From Glaciecola sp. UBA2563 (lineage in GTDB: Bacteria; Pseudomonadota; Gammaproteobacteria; Enterobacterales; Alteromonadaceae), in contig DDLV01000018.1 of the NCBI GenBank assembly GCA_002340325.1, forward strand, positions 18,313-82,312: a stretch of 64,000 bases of DNA. The letters run 5' to 3'. Shown piece after piece: positions 18,865-27,869 of this stretch. Positions within the stretch are counted from its first letter, which is position 1. Each line of letters opens with the position of its first letter. A model generated the notes under the pieces. That model was not told where the DNA came from. It did not search any database and saw only the letters and a program-made list of their open reading frames with translations. The position numbers and the translations under genes are program-made.

Positions 18865-19317
18865 TTATTCCGGTCTAATTGACCTTACCATTGTAGTTGC
18901 TGAATCTGGACACAGTTCGGCGAACTGCTTGGTGCGCTTTATCTCAGCTGGACAGTCTGTGCGTTCACACGCTTCAAAACCGAGCTTTTCAAAGTAATTG
19001 GCAGCTGTAGTAGTGAGAAGATAGAGTGTTGATTTGCCTTGTTCCAAGGCCTCACTACATAGAATTTTGAATATCGCCTCGGCTATTCCCAAACCACGAT
19101 TTTCAGGTAACACGGCAAAAGAACGTAATAGCCCAAGATTTTCACAACTTTCAAATCCGCCGACGCCCACTACCTTTGCCCCATCTAAAGCAACGACGAA
19201 GTTTTCAAGATGCGGCAAACAATCACTAGCAGGCAAATCTTTTCGTTCAAGTAGCAGTGTAATTTGCGCCAAGTGAGTTTGGTTTGCTTTTTTATATTCA
19301 ATCATTTTTTGATTCAT
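18865..19317 (-). CDS. GNAT acetyltransferase, ArsN2-like
   Basis: A 150-residue GNAT protein with the acetyl-CoA loop in FAVLPENRGLGIAEAIF and the C-terminal LYLLTTTAANYFEKLGFEAC, the arrangement found in the ArsN2 group of arsenic-operon acetyltransferases. No arsenic gene is nearby, so the substrate is open. The start could be the ATG at 19317 or the in-frame one at 19305; neither has a strong ribosome site. A decayed MarR-type gene lies divergent to it, which suggests it once had a local repressor. Confidence 0.8.
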   Translation of the reverse strand: MNQKMIEYKKANQTHLAQITLLLERKDLPASDCLPHLENFVVALDGAKVVGVGGFESCENLGLLRSFAVLPENRGLGIAEAIFKILCSEALEQGKSTLYLLTTTAANYFEKLGFEACERTDCPAEIKRTKQFAELCPDSATTMVRSIRPE

Positions 19318-19360
19318 TCAGTCGATAGCCGTTTGACAGTGTATCAATAAGCGGCTTTAA

Positions 19361-19646
19361 ATGCGCTTCGTAATGCTGCCATTGCTGCATTCTCCAGAAC
19401 TCAATAAGCTTGTGGGATTAACCGGTCCACAACTATTGCTTCTTCAATATGCTCTTAAAACCGATGGGGCAATGGTTCGCGAAATCGCAGAAAACATCAA
19501 TCTTAGGCTGGCTACGATAACGTCAATTCTTGATCGAATAGTTGCCAAGCTGTTCGAAGTGGGCAAAATAGAAGAAAAACACCAAACTAAATGGTATAAG
19601 TGTTTTATTGCTAAGAGAAGATGTCACTTTAAAAAGCATTAGAAAA
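19361..19646 (+). pseudogene. MarR-family regulator remnant
   Basis: A 93-residue frame matches the middle of a MarR winged-helix protein: LHSPELNKLVGLTGPQLLLLQ, then the recognition helix region REIAENINLRLATITSILDRIVAK. After that the frame loses similarity, but the wing signature reappears in another frame (VRSGQNRRKT) and a C-terminal tail in a third (LREDVTLKSIRK), while the N-terminal helix (AALNALRNAAIAA) is also out of frame. I infer at least three frame disruptions. The tail frame runs into the aminotransferase gene, which explains the spurious upstream extension of that gene. Confidence 0.55.
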
Positions 19647-20537
19647 ATGGCTACACATCAATATCAACAAGACGCGAGAAATTACAATATCCTCATCAAT
19701 ATTAACGGTGAACTAGTACCTAGAGCCGAAGCTAAAATATCGGTATTCGACAGTGGATTCATACTTGGCGATGGCGTGTGGGAAGGCATTCGATTACATA
19801 AGGGGAAACTCGCGTTCATCGAACAGCATATGTCGCGCCTGTATGATGGCGCAAAAGCCTTAGATATGGATATAGGCTTATCTAAACGTGCAATGGTAAA
19901 GAGACTCCTTGAAACATGTGAAGCGAATAATATGTCCGATGATGTTCATATTCGATTAATGGTAACGCGCGGTGAAAAATCTACGCCTTATCAAGATCCT
20001 CGAGTAACCATCTCAAATGCCACTGTTGTGATTATTGCGGAATACAAAAAACCTGTAGCCCAAACTACAGGCGTGAATCTTTTCACAACGCACGTACGTC
20101 GAGGATATCCTGATGTACAAGATCCCGGGTTAAACACCCACTCAAAACTCAACTGTATTTTTGCTTGTATTCAAGCGTATAAAGCACATGCAGATGAAGC
20201 ATTAATGTTGGATCCACATGGTTTCGTAGCCACCTGTAATTCCACACATTTTTTTATCGTCACAAACGGTGAAGTTTGGACGTCAAGCGGGGACTATTGT
20301 CTAGACGGCATTACTCGAAACAATGTTATTCAACTGTGTAAAGATAACGACATACCGGTATATGAGAAGAACTTTCCGCTTGCAAAAGTCTATGCAGCAG
20401 ATGAAGCTTTCATCACGGGTACTTTTGCAGGTCTTTCGTGGGTCGATAAGGTGGATGGACGGAAAATAGGTACTGGCGAAATACCCGTTATCAAAAGGCT
20501 AAATGCACTTTACCGAGACTTGATCGAACACCAATAA
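19647..20537 (+). CDS. Class IV aminotransferase (branched-chain / D-amino acid type)
   Basis: A 296-residue pyridoxal-phosphate fold-type IV enzyme, starting at the ATG at 19647; the frame is open upstream only because it runs out of a decayed regulator gene. VFDSGFILGDGVWEGIR is the N-terminal signature, the Schiff-base Lys is Lys167 in NTHSKLNC, and the phosphate-binding region is EAFITGTFAGLSWV. It resembles branched-chain aminotransferases and D-alanine aminotransferases equally well by eye. It is followed after 11 bases by a sulfotransferase-like gene, so the two probably work on one compound. Confidence 0.88.
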   Translation: MATHQYQQDARNYNILININGELVPRAEAKISVFDSGFILGDGVWEGIRLHKGKLAFIEQHMSRLYDGAKALDMDIGLSKRAMVKRLLETCEANNMSDDVHIRLMVTRGEKSTPYQDPRVTISNATVVIIAEYKKPVAQTTGVNLFTTHVRRGYPDVQDPGLNTHSKLNCIFACIQAYKAHADEALMLDPHGFVATCNSTHFFIVTNGEVWTSSGDYCLDGITRNNVIQLCKDNDIPVYEKNFPLAKVYAADEAFITGTFAGLSWVDKVDGRKIGTGEIPVIKRLNALYRDLIEHQ

Positions 20538-20548
20538 GCTAAATTGCT

Positions 20549-21277
20549 ATGAAACCCATCAGAATTGCCATGTGGTCGGGGCCTCGCAACATATCAACTG
20601 CTATGATGCGCAGTTTCGAAAATCGCGCTGATACGTCGGTCGTGGATGAACCTTTTTATGCCTACTACCTATCACAGACTGGATTGCAACATCCAATGTA
20701 TCATGAGGTGATAAACTCTCAATCTACCGATCCATACCAACTGGCGTGGGAGTTAACTGAAAAACCGTTCAATACTGCAATACAATATCAAAAGCATATG
20801 ACACATCATATGATAGAAAAAATAGATCTTAGTTGGGTTAAGTCACTCAAACACTGCTTTTTAATTCGAAACCCAAAAGATATCTTGATTTCATATTGCA
20901 AACAAAACACGCTAACCAGCGAACGCGATATTGGGATCATTCGCCAAGCAGAATTGTATAAGGAGTTCAGTCAGCATTATCATACTCCAATACCTGTTAT
21001 CCAATCCGAATCAGTGTTGCAAAATCCTGTCAGAATGATAGGTATTCTCTGTGAAGCACTGAACATACCGTTTGACGATAGTATGCTTCAATGGCCACAT
21101 GGATATAGAGAGTCCGATGGCGTTTGGGCAAAGCACTGGTATCGAAATGTTGTTAAATCTACTAAATTTCAAAAACAAACAGATTCAGACAACGTGATAT
21201 TAGACCAACTTCAGCAAAAGGTATTAGATGAATGTATGCCGGCATATGAGATTATGTTGAAGAATACTATTGTTTAA
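20549..21277 (+). CDS. Sulfotransferase-like protein paired with aminotransferase
   Basis: A 242-residue protein with a 5'-phosphosulfate-binding-like loop at the N-terminus (MWSGPRNISTAMMRSFE, P-loop-like) and a second motif, CFLIRNPKDILISY, that matches the 3'-phosphate-binding segment of sulfotransferases. The family would use 3'-phosphoadenosine 5'-phosphosulfate to sulfate an alcohol or amine, but small stand-alone members of this group are poorly characterised. It is directly downstream of, and most likely cotranscribed with, a class IV aminotransferase. The acceptor is unknown. Confidence 0.8.
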   Translation: MKPIRIAMWSGPRNISTAMMRSFENRADTSVVDEPFYAYYLSQTGLQHPMYHEVINSQSTDPYQLAWELTEKPFNTAIQYQKHMTHHMIEKIDLSWVKSLKHCFLIRNPKDILISYCKQNTLTSERDIGIIRQAELYKEFSQHYHTPIPVIQSESVLQNPVRMIGILCEALNIPFDDSMLQWPHGYRESDGVWAKHWYRNVVKSTKFQKQTDSDNVILDQLQQKVLDECMPAYEIMLKNTIV

Positions 21278-21459
21278 GACCGTAGGCTCTACACGCTGTA
21301 AACAAAAGATGCCTATTAGTGATGCATTACCACGCATTAATTCTGTTTGCAGTACGCAATCCTGATCTATGTTAAAAAATACTCGTAAAAACGTGCTATA
21401 TTTGACGGGTTGTATCACTCAAATCTTTTTATACACTTTCTGATGAGTTAAAGAAACAG

Positions 21460-22443
21460 ATGACAGCAAAAGAAAACATTAAAGTAATTGTTCAAGCCAT
21501 TAAAGCAGAAGATAGACGCCTGAGAGAAAAATATCCAATATTATCTCATCAGGATACCCTTGGCTTAGTGATTACACTAGTTTCATTCAGCGCAATGATT
21601 GGTTTAGCGGTACTTTATTATTTTGCGCTGATACCGGCTTGGGTGTGCATCATTTTGGCTGCTATTGTCGCATCTATTTCTCATGAAATCGAACACGACC
21701 TCATTCACAAACAGTACTTCAGTAAAAAACCACTTATACACAACTTCATGATGTTAGTCGTCTGGATAATGCGACCTAACACAATAAATCCATGGTATAG
21801 AAGAGAACTGCACCTGAACCATCATGCGGTGTCAGGTACCGAACAAGACTTAGAAGAACGCCTTGTCGGCAACGGTATAAAAAATCCACTTCTTCGCTTA
21901 GTTGTTATCATGGATGGATTAATTGGACTTGTGCTAAACAGTAGAAAATTCAAAAAAGAAATAAAAGGATTCAGTTTTTTCAGAGTACTTAATGCCGCAT
22001 TCCCTATTGCAACGGCATATTTTGTTATTCTCTATTCGTTTTTGATATTCCACATCGCAAACTTCTTTTGGCCAATGACCGATATATCACCTGCTTGGTT
22101 GCTAGCAACAATGGATGTATTCACGTTTTTGATGGTGGTTTTGATTGTGCCGAATATCATTCGTTCTACTTCACTTAACTTTGTGACATCGTCAATGCAC
22201 TACTATGGCAATGTGACTAATCTCTACGAGCAAACGCATGTGATCACAAGTCGCTGGTTTGCGCCGTTTCATTTGTTTTGTTTTAATTTCGGCAAAACGC
22301 ACACCATCCATCATTATGTCCCAAATCAGCCATTTTACCTCAGGCAGCTTGTCAGCCGTGAAATCCATAAGGTGATGAAAAAGCACGGCGTGAGATTTAA
22401 TGATTTTGCCAGCTTGAGAAGAGCAAACCTTTATACGTCCTAG
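21460..22443 (+). CDS. Membrane fatty acid desaturase
   Basis: A 327-residue integral membrane di-iron enzyme with the three histidine clusters of fatty acid desaturases: HEIEHDLIH at 75-83, HLNHH at 118-122 and HTIHH at 281-285. About four to six hydrophobic helices flank them (35-72, 95-105, 165-220). It should introduce double bonds or hydroxylate lipid acyl chains or a similar hydrophobic substrate; regiospecificity cannot be read. The start has only a weak purine-rich ribosome site. Confidence 0.88.
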   Translation: MTAKENIKVIVQAIKAEDRRLREKYPILSHQDTLGLVITLVSFSAMIGLAVLYYFALIPAWVCIILAAIVASISHEIEHDLIHKQYFSKKPLIHNFMMLVVWIMRPNTINPWYRRELHLNHHAVSGTEQDLEERLVGNGIKNPLLRLVVIMDGLIGLVLNSRKFKKEIKGFSFFRVLNAAFPIATAYFVILYSFLIFHIANFFWPMTDISPAWLLATMDVFTFLMVVLIVPNIIRSTSLNFVTSSMHYYGNVTNLYEQTHVITSRWFAPFHLFCFNFGKTHTIHHYVPNQPFYLRQLVSREIHKVMKKHGVRFNDFASLRRANLYTS

Positions 22444-22486
22444 CAAAGCAACGTTGTCTTACAGTAAAAGCGATTGGACGTTTTAA

Positions 22487-23359
22487 ATGAAGCACGCTAT
22501 TCAAAATGCGCATCTAGAGGTAAAAATTAATACTCAAGGGGCGGAAATATGCAGTTTACGCGAAAGATCAAATGCGATTGAGTATATATGGCAAGCTGAT
22601 AAGAAACATTGGGCTCGCCATGCCCCCATTCTGTTCCCAATAGTAGGTAAGTTAAAAGATGACACTTACCTGTATGGTGAACAAACATTTAATATGACGC
22701 AGCATGGGTTTGCCCGTGACTCTGAGTTTAGCGTAGTTGCTAAAGACGATGTGTCTATCACCTTCGAATTAACATATAGCGACGAAACACTATCGATTTA
22801 TCCCGCGCGATTTGTACTTCAGGTCACTTATGAACTAATGGAACGTTGCCTAGCAGTAAAATACGAAGTGATAAACTCAGATAATAAGACCATCTACTTT
22901 TCCATTGGTGGCCACCCCGCATTTAATTGTCCAATTGTAACAGGCGAAAAACGCTCGGATTATTTCCTCATGTTTAACAAGCATGAAACAGAAAAAGCGT
23001 ACATTTTGAAAAACGGATTACTGACAAACGAACAACAAGGCGTCATTGAGAACGACTGCAAATTACCTATCTTTGATAATCTATTCGAACAAGATGCGCT
23101 GATTTTCAAAGACCTAAAGTCAGATGCAGTGACACTTGTTGATAAATCACAGAAACCCGTTTTGTCACTGGAATTCCCCGATACTCCTTACCTTGGTATC
23201 TGGTCTAAAAGCCAATCCGCTCCTTTTCTATGTATCGAGCCATGGTTTGGACTCGCAGACCACGTAAACTCAAATAATGACTTCACTAAAAAAGAAGGGA
23301 TCATCGAAGTAGCCTCCCATGCCAGATTTAAAAGTGAATTTAGTATTATTATTCACTAG
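22487..23359 (+). CDS. Aldose 1-epimerase family protein (LacX-like)
   Basis: A 290-residue galactose-mutarotase-fold protein of the LacX type. Visible elements are the N-terminal AHLEVKINTQGAEICSL, PILFPIVGKL, the HGFARD His, and the GGHPAFNCP segment carrying the second catalytic His, with a Glu late in CIEPWFGLAD. It probably interconverts alpha and beta anomers of a hexose or hexose phosphate. It lies 43 bases after the desaturase on the same strand with no obvious metabolic link. Confidence 0.87.
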   Translation: MKHAIQNAHLEVKINTQGAEICSLRERSNAIEYIWQADKKHWARHAPILFPIVGKLKDDTYLYGEQTFNMTQHGFARDSEFSVVAKDDVSITFELTYSDETLSIYPARFVLQVTYELMERCLAVKYEVINSDNKTIYFSIGGHPAFNCPIVTGEKRSDYFLMFNKHETEKAYILKNGLLTNEQQGVIENDCKLPIFDNLFEQDALIFKDLKSDAVTLVDKSQKPVLSLEFPDTPYLGIWSKSQSAPFLCIEPWFGLADHVNSNNDFTKKEGIIEVASHARFKSEFSIIIH

Positions 23360-23423
23360 ACGCACTTATCTTGGTTTTCGGTAGGATTATTGTTTCAGGT
23401 AGTTTGAAAAAGCGTTTGTGGTG

Positions 23424-23544
23424 GATAGTAGGCCCTGATTGTGGGTAAAAATAAAGTGTCAAAAAACATGGATGTTTTTTGACAAGCGCCACAAGGAAGT
23501 GCTCGCAGCGGCTTTATTTTTATCCACAATCAGGGCCTACTATC
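23424..23544. repeat. 121-base cruciform repeat element
   Basis: Arms at 23424-23456 and 23512-23544 are 33 bases long and complementary throughout, apart from one position that would form a G-U pair in RNA. The 55-base loop contains a second hairpin (TGTCAAAAAAC at 23457-23467 with GTTTTTTGACA at 23474-23484) and then AGCGCCACAAGGAAGTGCT. The nested design looks like a mobile palindromic element or a structured RNA, not a simple terminator. It follows the LacX-like gene and precedes the arginine operon promoter. Confidence 0.85.
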
Positions 23545-23594
23545 TTTTGCATAGAGCGTTCCCCAGTTTAACTTTTCTAGCTCACACGTCCATT

Positions 23595-23633
23595 TTTGAA
23601 TAATTATTTATTTTTATTGCATAATTATATTTT
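23595..23633 (+). promoter_or_regulatory. Tandem ARG boxes over the argC promoter
   Basis: TTTGAATAATTATTTATT at 23595-23612 matches the 18-base ArgR consensus (wNTGAATwwwwATTCANw) with one mismatch. A weaker box lies at 23616-23633 after exactly three bases, the usual tandem spacing. The pair covers a candidate promoter with TTGAAT at 23596-23601 and CATAAT at 23620-23625 (spacer 18). Arginine-bound ArgR should block polymerase here. Confidence 0.7.
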
Positions 23634-23826
23634 AATGGTAAGCTATGCACTTAGTTGATTCGACATCTGTCAACTAATGATGTTGTTGTTGATGTCTCCC
23701 TTTGTTAAGCTGGCGGAAATTTTAAAGTCAGCATTTATATACACGGTGCTATGAGTGGATTTGTAATTATCGTTTGATTACAAAATCACTTTGCACCTTT
23801 TTTTATTTGGAAATGAAAGAAAGACA

Positions 23827-24837
23827 ATGAAAGTCAGTGTCATCGGCGCTAGTGGCTATACTGGTGCTCAATTAGTACATTATTTGCATAATCATCCAAA
23901 ATTTGAAGTTCAGCAGTGCTTTGTATCTGAGCATAGTCAAGATGCGGCTAAAAAGCTTAATGACTTGCACGGCTTTTTAGCAAAAGATTGCGATTACCGC
24001 CTTGAACCTCTGTCCAGTGAGAATATAAAGCAGGTTGGTGATGAAAACGCGGCGGTTTTTCTTGCATTGCCGCACGAAGCAAGCCATCACTGGGTGTCGG
24101 AACTCTCAACCACAAACGCCAAAATCTTCGATTTATCAGCAGCTTACCGTTTAAGTGATATGCCTGCTTTTGCAAAGTACTACGGATTTGACCATGAGTA
24201 CCAGGCATTGCAGCAATCATCTACTTACGGATTGGTTGAATGGAATACTAACGACATAAAAAACGCACAAGTAGTGGCTGTGCCTGGCTGCTACCCAACG
24301 GCATCACTCTTAGCTCTCAAACCTTTAATTGAAAACAATTTGGTCGATGCTACAAAAATCCCCGTGATTAACGCAGTCAGCGGAGTTAGTGGTGCAGGAA
24401 GAAAAGCATCACTTACGACTAGCTTTTATGAAGTTAGTTTAAATCCTTACGGTGTGCATACGCACAGACATATCCCCGAAATAGAAGAACACGCAGGCTG
24501 CCCTGTCATTTTTACGCCTCATCTTGGCAATTTTAAACGCGGAATTCTGGCAACGGTGACTGTGTTTTTAAACGACAATGCCACATCAGAAAATATCGAT
24601 GCTGCTTATCATCACGCATATGCAAATTGTGACCTCATACGTTTAAAAGCCAATTGGCCAAAAGTCGATGATGTTGTGAACACATCATACTGTGATCTGC
24701 ACTGGGATTTTAATGAGGAAAAATCATGTGTCATTGTCGCAAGTGCTATTGATAACCTATTAAAGGGTGCTTCCTCGCAGGCCATACAATGTGCAAATCT
24801 AGCGTTCGGTTTACCGGATAGTTTGGGGCTTAAGTAA
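23827..24837 (+). CDS. argC: N-acetyl-gamma-glutamyl-phosphate reductase
   Basis: A 336-residue enzyme of the third step of arginine biosynthesis, reducing N-acetylglutamyl phosphate to the semialdehyde with NADPH. The start is the ATG at 23827, which puts the nucleotide-binding motif VIGASGYTGAQL at residues 5-16; an upstream TTG would add 12 odd residues. The nucleophile Cys lies in VPGCYPTAS and the catalytic His in GVHTHRHIPEI. It is the first gene of argCBFGH and its stop is one base from the argB start. Confidence 0.96.
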   Translation: MKVSVIGASGYTGAQLVHYLHNHPKFEVQQCFVSEHSQDAAKKLNDLHGFLAKDCDYRLEPLSSENIKQVGDENAAVFLALPHEASHHWVSELSTTNAKIFDLSAAYRLSDMPAFAKYYGFDHEYQALQQSSTYGLVEWNTNDIKNAQVVAVPGCYPTASLLALKPLIENNLVDATKIPVINAVSGVSGAGRKASLTTSFYEVSLNPYGVHTHRHIPEIEEHAGCPVIFTPHLGNFKRGILATVTVFLNDNATSENIDAAYHHAYANCDLIRLKANWPKVDDVVNTSYCDLHWDFNEEKSCVIVASAIDNLLKGASSQAIQCANLAFGLPDSLGLK

Positions 24838-24838
24838 G

Positions 24839-25621
24839 ATGACACTACAAGCACCTATCGTTGTAAAAATCGGTGGCAAATTCTTTGATGACATGAGTTA
24901 TGACGAAAAAACGGTGGAAGGCTTCTTTGCAAAAATAGACGCTTTCGTCGCGAAAAAAAGGCAAGTTGTGTTGGTGCATGGTGGTGGGACACAAGTCACC
25001 GCGCTAATTGATAAACTAGGCAGTAAAACAAAAAAGATCAACGGCCTGAGGGTTACCCCCGATGGCGATATTGATATTGTAGCTGGCGTACTTGCAGGAC
25101 AACTGAACAAGCGATTAGTTGCCAAATTGTCTTCTCGTTCTTTTTCATCGGTGGGAATTAGTCTCGTCGATGGTAATATCGCCACTTGTAAACAAGTGTC
25201 TGAAGAATTGGGATGGGTCGGTGCCCCCTCTGATGGAGACGCCGCTCTGTTAACAACACTTCTTGATAAAAACTTTATACCCGTGGTTGCTACCATCGGC
25301 AGAGACAACCAAGGTAACCTGTTTAACGTTAATGCTGACCATGCTGCAATGCATATAGCTAAGTTAATACATGCAGAGCTAGTACTTCTATCTGACGTTA
25401 AGGGTGTCCTCGATGCCAACAAATGTCTTATTGAAGAACTGCGTGCAGATGATATTAAGACGTTAATAGATTCGTCGGTAATAACTGATGGCATGCTGGT
25501 TAAAGTCAACGCAGCCAAATCGGTCGCAGATCAGTTGCAACAAAACGTTACCATAGCAAGCTGGAGTGACAGTGCGGGTGGCACTCAAATTATCCCAGAA
25601 AAAACAAACGTAATTGCCTGA
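24839..25621 (+). CDS. argB: Acetylglutamate kinase
   Basis: A 260-residue amino acid kinase phosphorylating N-acetylglutamate, the second step of arginine biosynthesis. VKIGGKFFDD and LVHGGGTQVT at the N-terminus form the phosphate- and substrate-binding loops, and LLSDVKGVLD with DGMLVKVNAA are the C-terminal ATP-site segments. There is no N-terminal helix extension, the form usually insensitive to arginine; feedback is expected on ArgA. It begins one base after the argC stop and ends 17 bases before argF. Confidence 0.95.
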   Translation: MTLQAPIVVKIGGKFFDDMSYDEKTVEGFFAKIDAFVAKKRQVVLVHGGGTQVTALIDKLGSKTKKINGLRVTPDGDIDIVAGVLAGQLNKRLVAKLSSRSFSSVGISLVDGNIATCKQVSEELGWVGAPSDGDAALLTTLLDKNFIPVVATIGRDNQGNLFNVNADHAAMHIAKLIHAELVLLSDVKGVLDANKCLIEELRADDIKTLIDSSVITDGMLVKVNAAKSVADQLQQNVTIASWSDSAGGTQIIPEKTNVIA

Positions 25622-25638
25622 GAAGAGGAAGTAGGCAC

Positions 25639-26565
25639 ATGCACACAGATTTATTGAGTTTTCAGTTTTGGACCGCTGAACAAGCAAAATCAATTTTGGA
25701 CCTAGCGATAAAGATCAAGTCATCCCCCAGTAAATACGCCAATACTCTATCTGGAAAAACGGTAGTGGCGTTATTTGAAAAACCCAGCTTGCGCACAAGG
25801 GTGAGCTTTGACATTGGCATCAATAAACTAGGTGGTCATATGGTATATGTCGATAGTCAAAATCAACCTATGGAAGAGCGCGAAGATCCTATTGACGTAG
25901 GTGCAAACTTATCTCAGTGGACGGATGCAGTTGTAGCGAGAGTGTTTTCTCACGAAACACTGGTTAAGCTTGCCGCTGGCAGCGACATCCCGGTGATAAA
26001 TGCGCTGTGTGATCGCTTTCATCCCTGTCAGGCGCTAGCAGATTATTTGACGCTGACTGAAGCCGACGGGGAGTTAAAAGGCAAAACGCTTGCATATATC
26101 GGTGATGGGAACAATGTGACACACAGTCTCCTGATATTGGGTATTTTGTTGGGCGTTAACCAAACGGTTGTTACACCCGTTGGATATGAGATAAACGACA
26201 ACATTCAGGCATTTGTGACTGAACTCGCTGAAAAGCATAATGTCACACTCTCGTTTAGTAGTGACATCGAAGTGCTTAATAACGTAGATTACATCTATAC
26301 CGATACGTGGCTATCAATGGGGGATAGCACCCCACTTCATCATATAAAAGACAAATTCATGCCCTATCAAATCAATATGGCGCTGTTGAACAAAACGGGC
26401 GCAAGATACGTTATGCACTGTCAACCCGCGCATCGCGACCTTGAGATCACTGGCGAAGTAATGGATGGTGAATGTTCTCTATTAATGCAGCAAGCCGGAA
26501 ATAGAATGCACGCACAAAATGCAATACTGGCATATCTTGTCGGCAATGTTGCCTTAGACGATTAG
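25639..26565 (+). CDS. argF: Ornithine carbamoyltransferase
   Basis: A 308-residue transcarbamylase. The carbamoyl-phosphate loop is SLRTR at 50-54 in FEKPSLRTRVSF, the ornithine loop is TDTWLSMG and the Cys loop is HCQPAHR. The last differs from the usual HCLP but keeps the Cys and Pro. The SMG loop argues for ornithine over acetylornithine or putrescine as acceptor. It makes citrulline for ArgG. An AGAGGAAG ribosome site precedes the start; argB is 17 bases upstream and argG 64 bases downstream. Confidence 0.93.
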   Translation: MHTDLLSFQFWTAEQAKSILDLAIKIKSSPSKYANTLSGKTVVALFEKPSLRTRVSFDIGINKLGGHMVYVDSQNQPMEEREDPIDVGANLSQWTDAVVARVFSHETLVKLAAGSDIPVINALCDRFHPCQALADYLTLTEADGELKGKTLAYIGDGNNVTHSLLILGILLGVNQTVVTPVGYEINDNIQAFVTELAEKHNVTLSFSSDIEVLNNVDYIYTDTWLSMGDSTPLHHIKDKFMPYQINMALLNKTGARYVMHCQPAHRDLEITGEVMDGECSLLMQQAGNRMHAQNAILAYLVGNVALDD

Positions 26566-26629
26566 GTTTGGAAATTAGGACGTAGATCGCAGAATCTAGG
26601 TTGGAATTAAAGTTTTTCAGGATTTTCTT

Positions 26630-27847
26630 ATGTCAAAAGTAAATAAAGTGGTACTTGCTTATTCTGGTGGTTTGGACACATCAGCCATTATTCCGTGGTT
26701 AAAGGAAAACTATGATGATTGTGAAGTCGTCGCATTCGCTGCGGATGTTGGTCAAGGTGACGAAGAGCTGATCGGTTTAGAAGAAAAGGCAATCGCCACC
26801 GGAGCAAGTGAATGCCACATCATCGATTTAAAAGAAAAAATTGTTTCTGATGTGATTTTCCCCACTGTCAAAACAGGTGCTGTATATGAAGGAGAATACC
26901 TGTTAGGTACCTCTATGGCGAGACCAATAATTGCGCAAGCACAGGTTGAAATCGCACGCATGGTAGGCGCAGATGCGCTGAGTCATGGCTGCACAGGCAA
27001 AGGCAATGATCAAGTCAGATTTGAAAGCGCTTTTGCTGCTCTAGCGCCTGATTTGAGTGTAATAGCCCCATGGCGAGAGTGGGATATGTCCTCTCGCGAA
27101 GAGCTACTGGCATATCTGGCTGAAAGAGATATTCAAACAAGTGCGTCTGCCACTAAAATTTATAGTCGTGATGCGAATGTTTGGCATATCTCGCATGAAG
27201 GCGGAGAGATTGAAGACCCTTGGCATGCGCCATTTGATGATATCTGGACGATGACCAAATCGCCGATGCAAGCACCAGATGAGCCTGCCACCGTAATGCT
27301 TAGTTTTGACAAGGGAAACTTAATCGCCGTTGACGGCAAATCACTATCTCCCTACCAAGCATTAGTCGCGTTAAACGAAATTGGCAGCGAACACGGTATT
27401 GGCAGGACTGACATTGTAGAAAACCGTTTAGTTGGAATGAAATCTCGTGGATGTTATGAAACACCAGGAGGCACTATCTTAATGAAAGCTTATAAAGCAT
27501 TGGAGTGTCTTGTTTTAGACAAATCTGCGCTTAAATTTAGAGAGCAGGTTGGGCTCGAGTTTTCACATTTGATCTATGATGGCAGATGGTTCACCGCACT
27601 TTGCGATAGCTTGCTGGCGGCTGCAGATAGTTTTGCGCAGTTGGTAACAGGAGATGTTGTGATCCAGCTGTATAAAGGCAATGCCAATGTTATTCAAAGA
27701 CGTTCGCCGAACAGCCTTTACTCCGAGGATTTTGCAACGTTTGGCGAAGATGACGTATATGACCAATCTCATGCCGAAGGCTTTATTCGACTGTTCAGTC
27801 TATCGAGCAGAATTAAAGCATTAAAAGACCAAGGTCAAACGAAATAG
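26630..27847 (+). CDS. argG: Argininosuccinate synthase
   Basis: A 405-residue ATP-dependent ligase joining citrulline and aspartate. The N-terminal AYSGGLDTS is the PP-loop of the adenine nucleotide alpha-hydrolase fold, and [13 protein letters not shown] and SREELLAYL follow as in the family. Length is typical. It has an AGGA ribosome site and lies fourth in argCBFGH. Confidence 0.97.
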   Translation: MSKVNKVVLAYSGGLDTSAIIPWLKENYDDCEVVAFAADVGQGDEELIGLEEKAIATGASECHIIDLKEKIVSDVIFPTVKTGAVYEGEYLLGTSMARPIIAQAQVEIARMVGADALSHGCTGKGNDQVRFESAFAALAPDLSVIAPWREWDMSSREELLAYLAERDIQTSASATKIYSRDANVWHISHEGGEIEDPWHAPFDDIWTMTKSPMQAPDEPATVMLSFDKGNLIAVDGKSLSPYQALVALNEIGSEHGIGRTDIVENRLVGMKSRGCYETPGGTILMKAYKALECLVLDKSALKFREQVGLEFSHLIYDGRWFTALCDSLLAAADSFAQLVTGDVVIQLYKGNANVIQRRSPNSLYSEDFATFGEDDVYDQSHAEGFIRLFSLSSRIKALKDQGQTK

Positions 27848-27869
27848 CGAGCATAACGAGGAGCAAAAC

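Larger units (their letters stand above)
23360..23826. other. 467-base intergenic region upstream of argC
   Basis: The left part holds a long imperfect-free inverted repeat (separate entry). The right part holds the argC promoter and tandem ARG boxes, followed by a 5' leader of roughly 190 bases before the argC ATG, in which I see no strong coding frame. Confidence 0.7.

Noticed and set aside
23457..23484. The inner hairpin of the cruciform as a plain intrinsic terminator
   Set aside because: It is enclosed by 33-base arms and followed by GACAAGCGCC, not a T tract.
23791..23826. TTG extension of argC
   Set aside because: The ATG at 23827 gives the usual N-terminal nucleotide-binding motif.
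24898..25518. A 206-residue open frame antisense to argB
   Set aside because: Composition is Ser/Thr/Pro-rich and low in motif content, as expected for the complement of a conserved gene; argB is certain.
26395..26445. HCQP in place of HCLP in ArgF as a sign of inactivation
   Set aside because: The Cys and Pro are kept and the SMG and SxRTR loops are intact; a conservative family variant is more likely.
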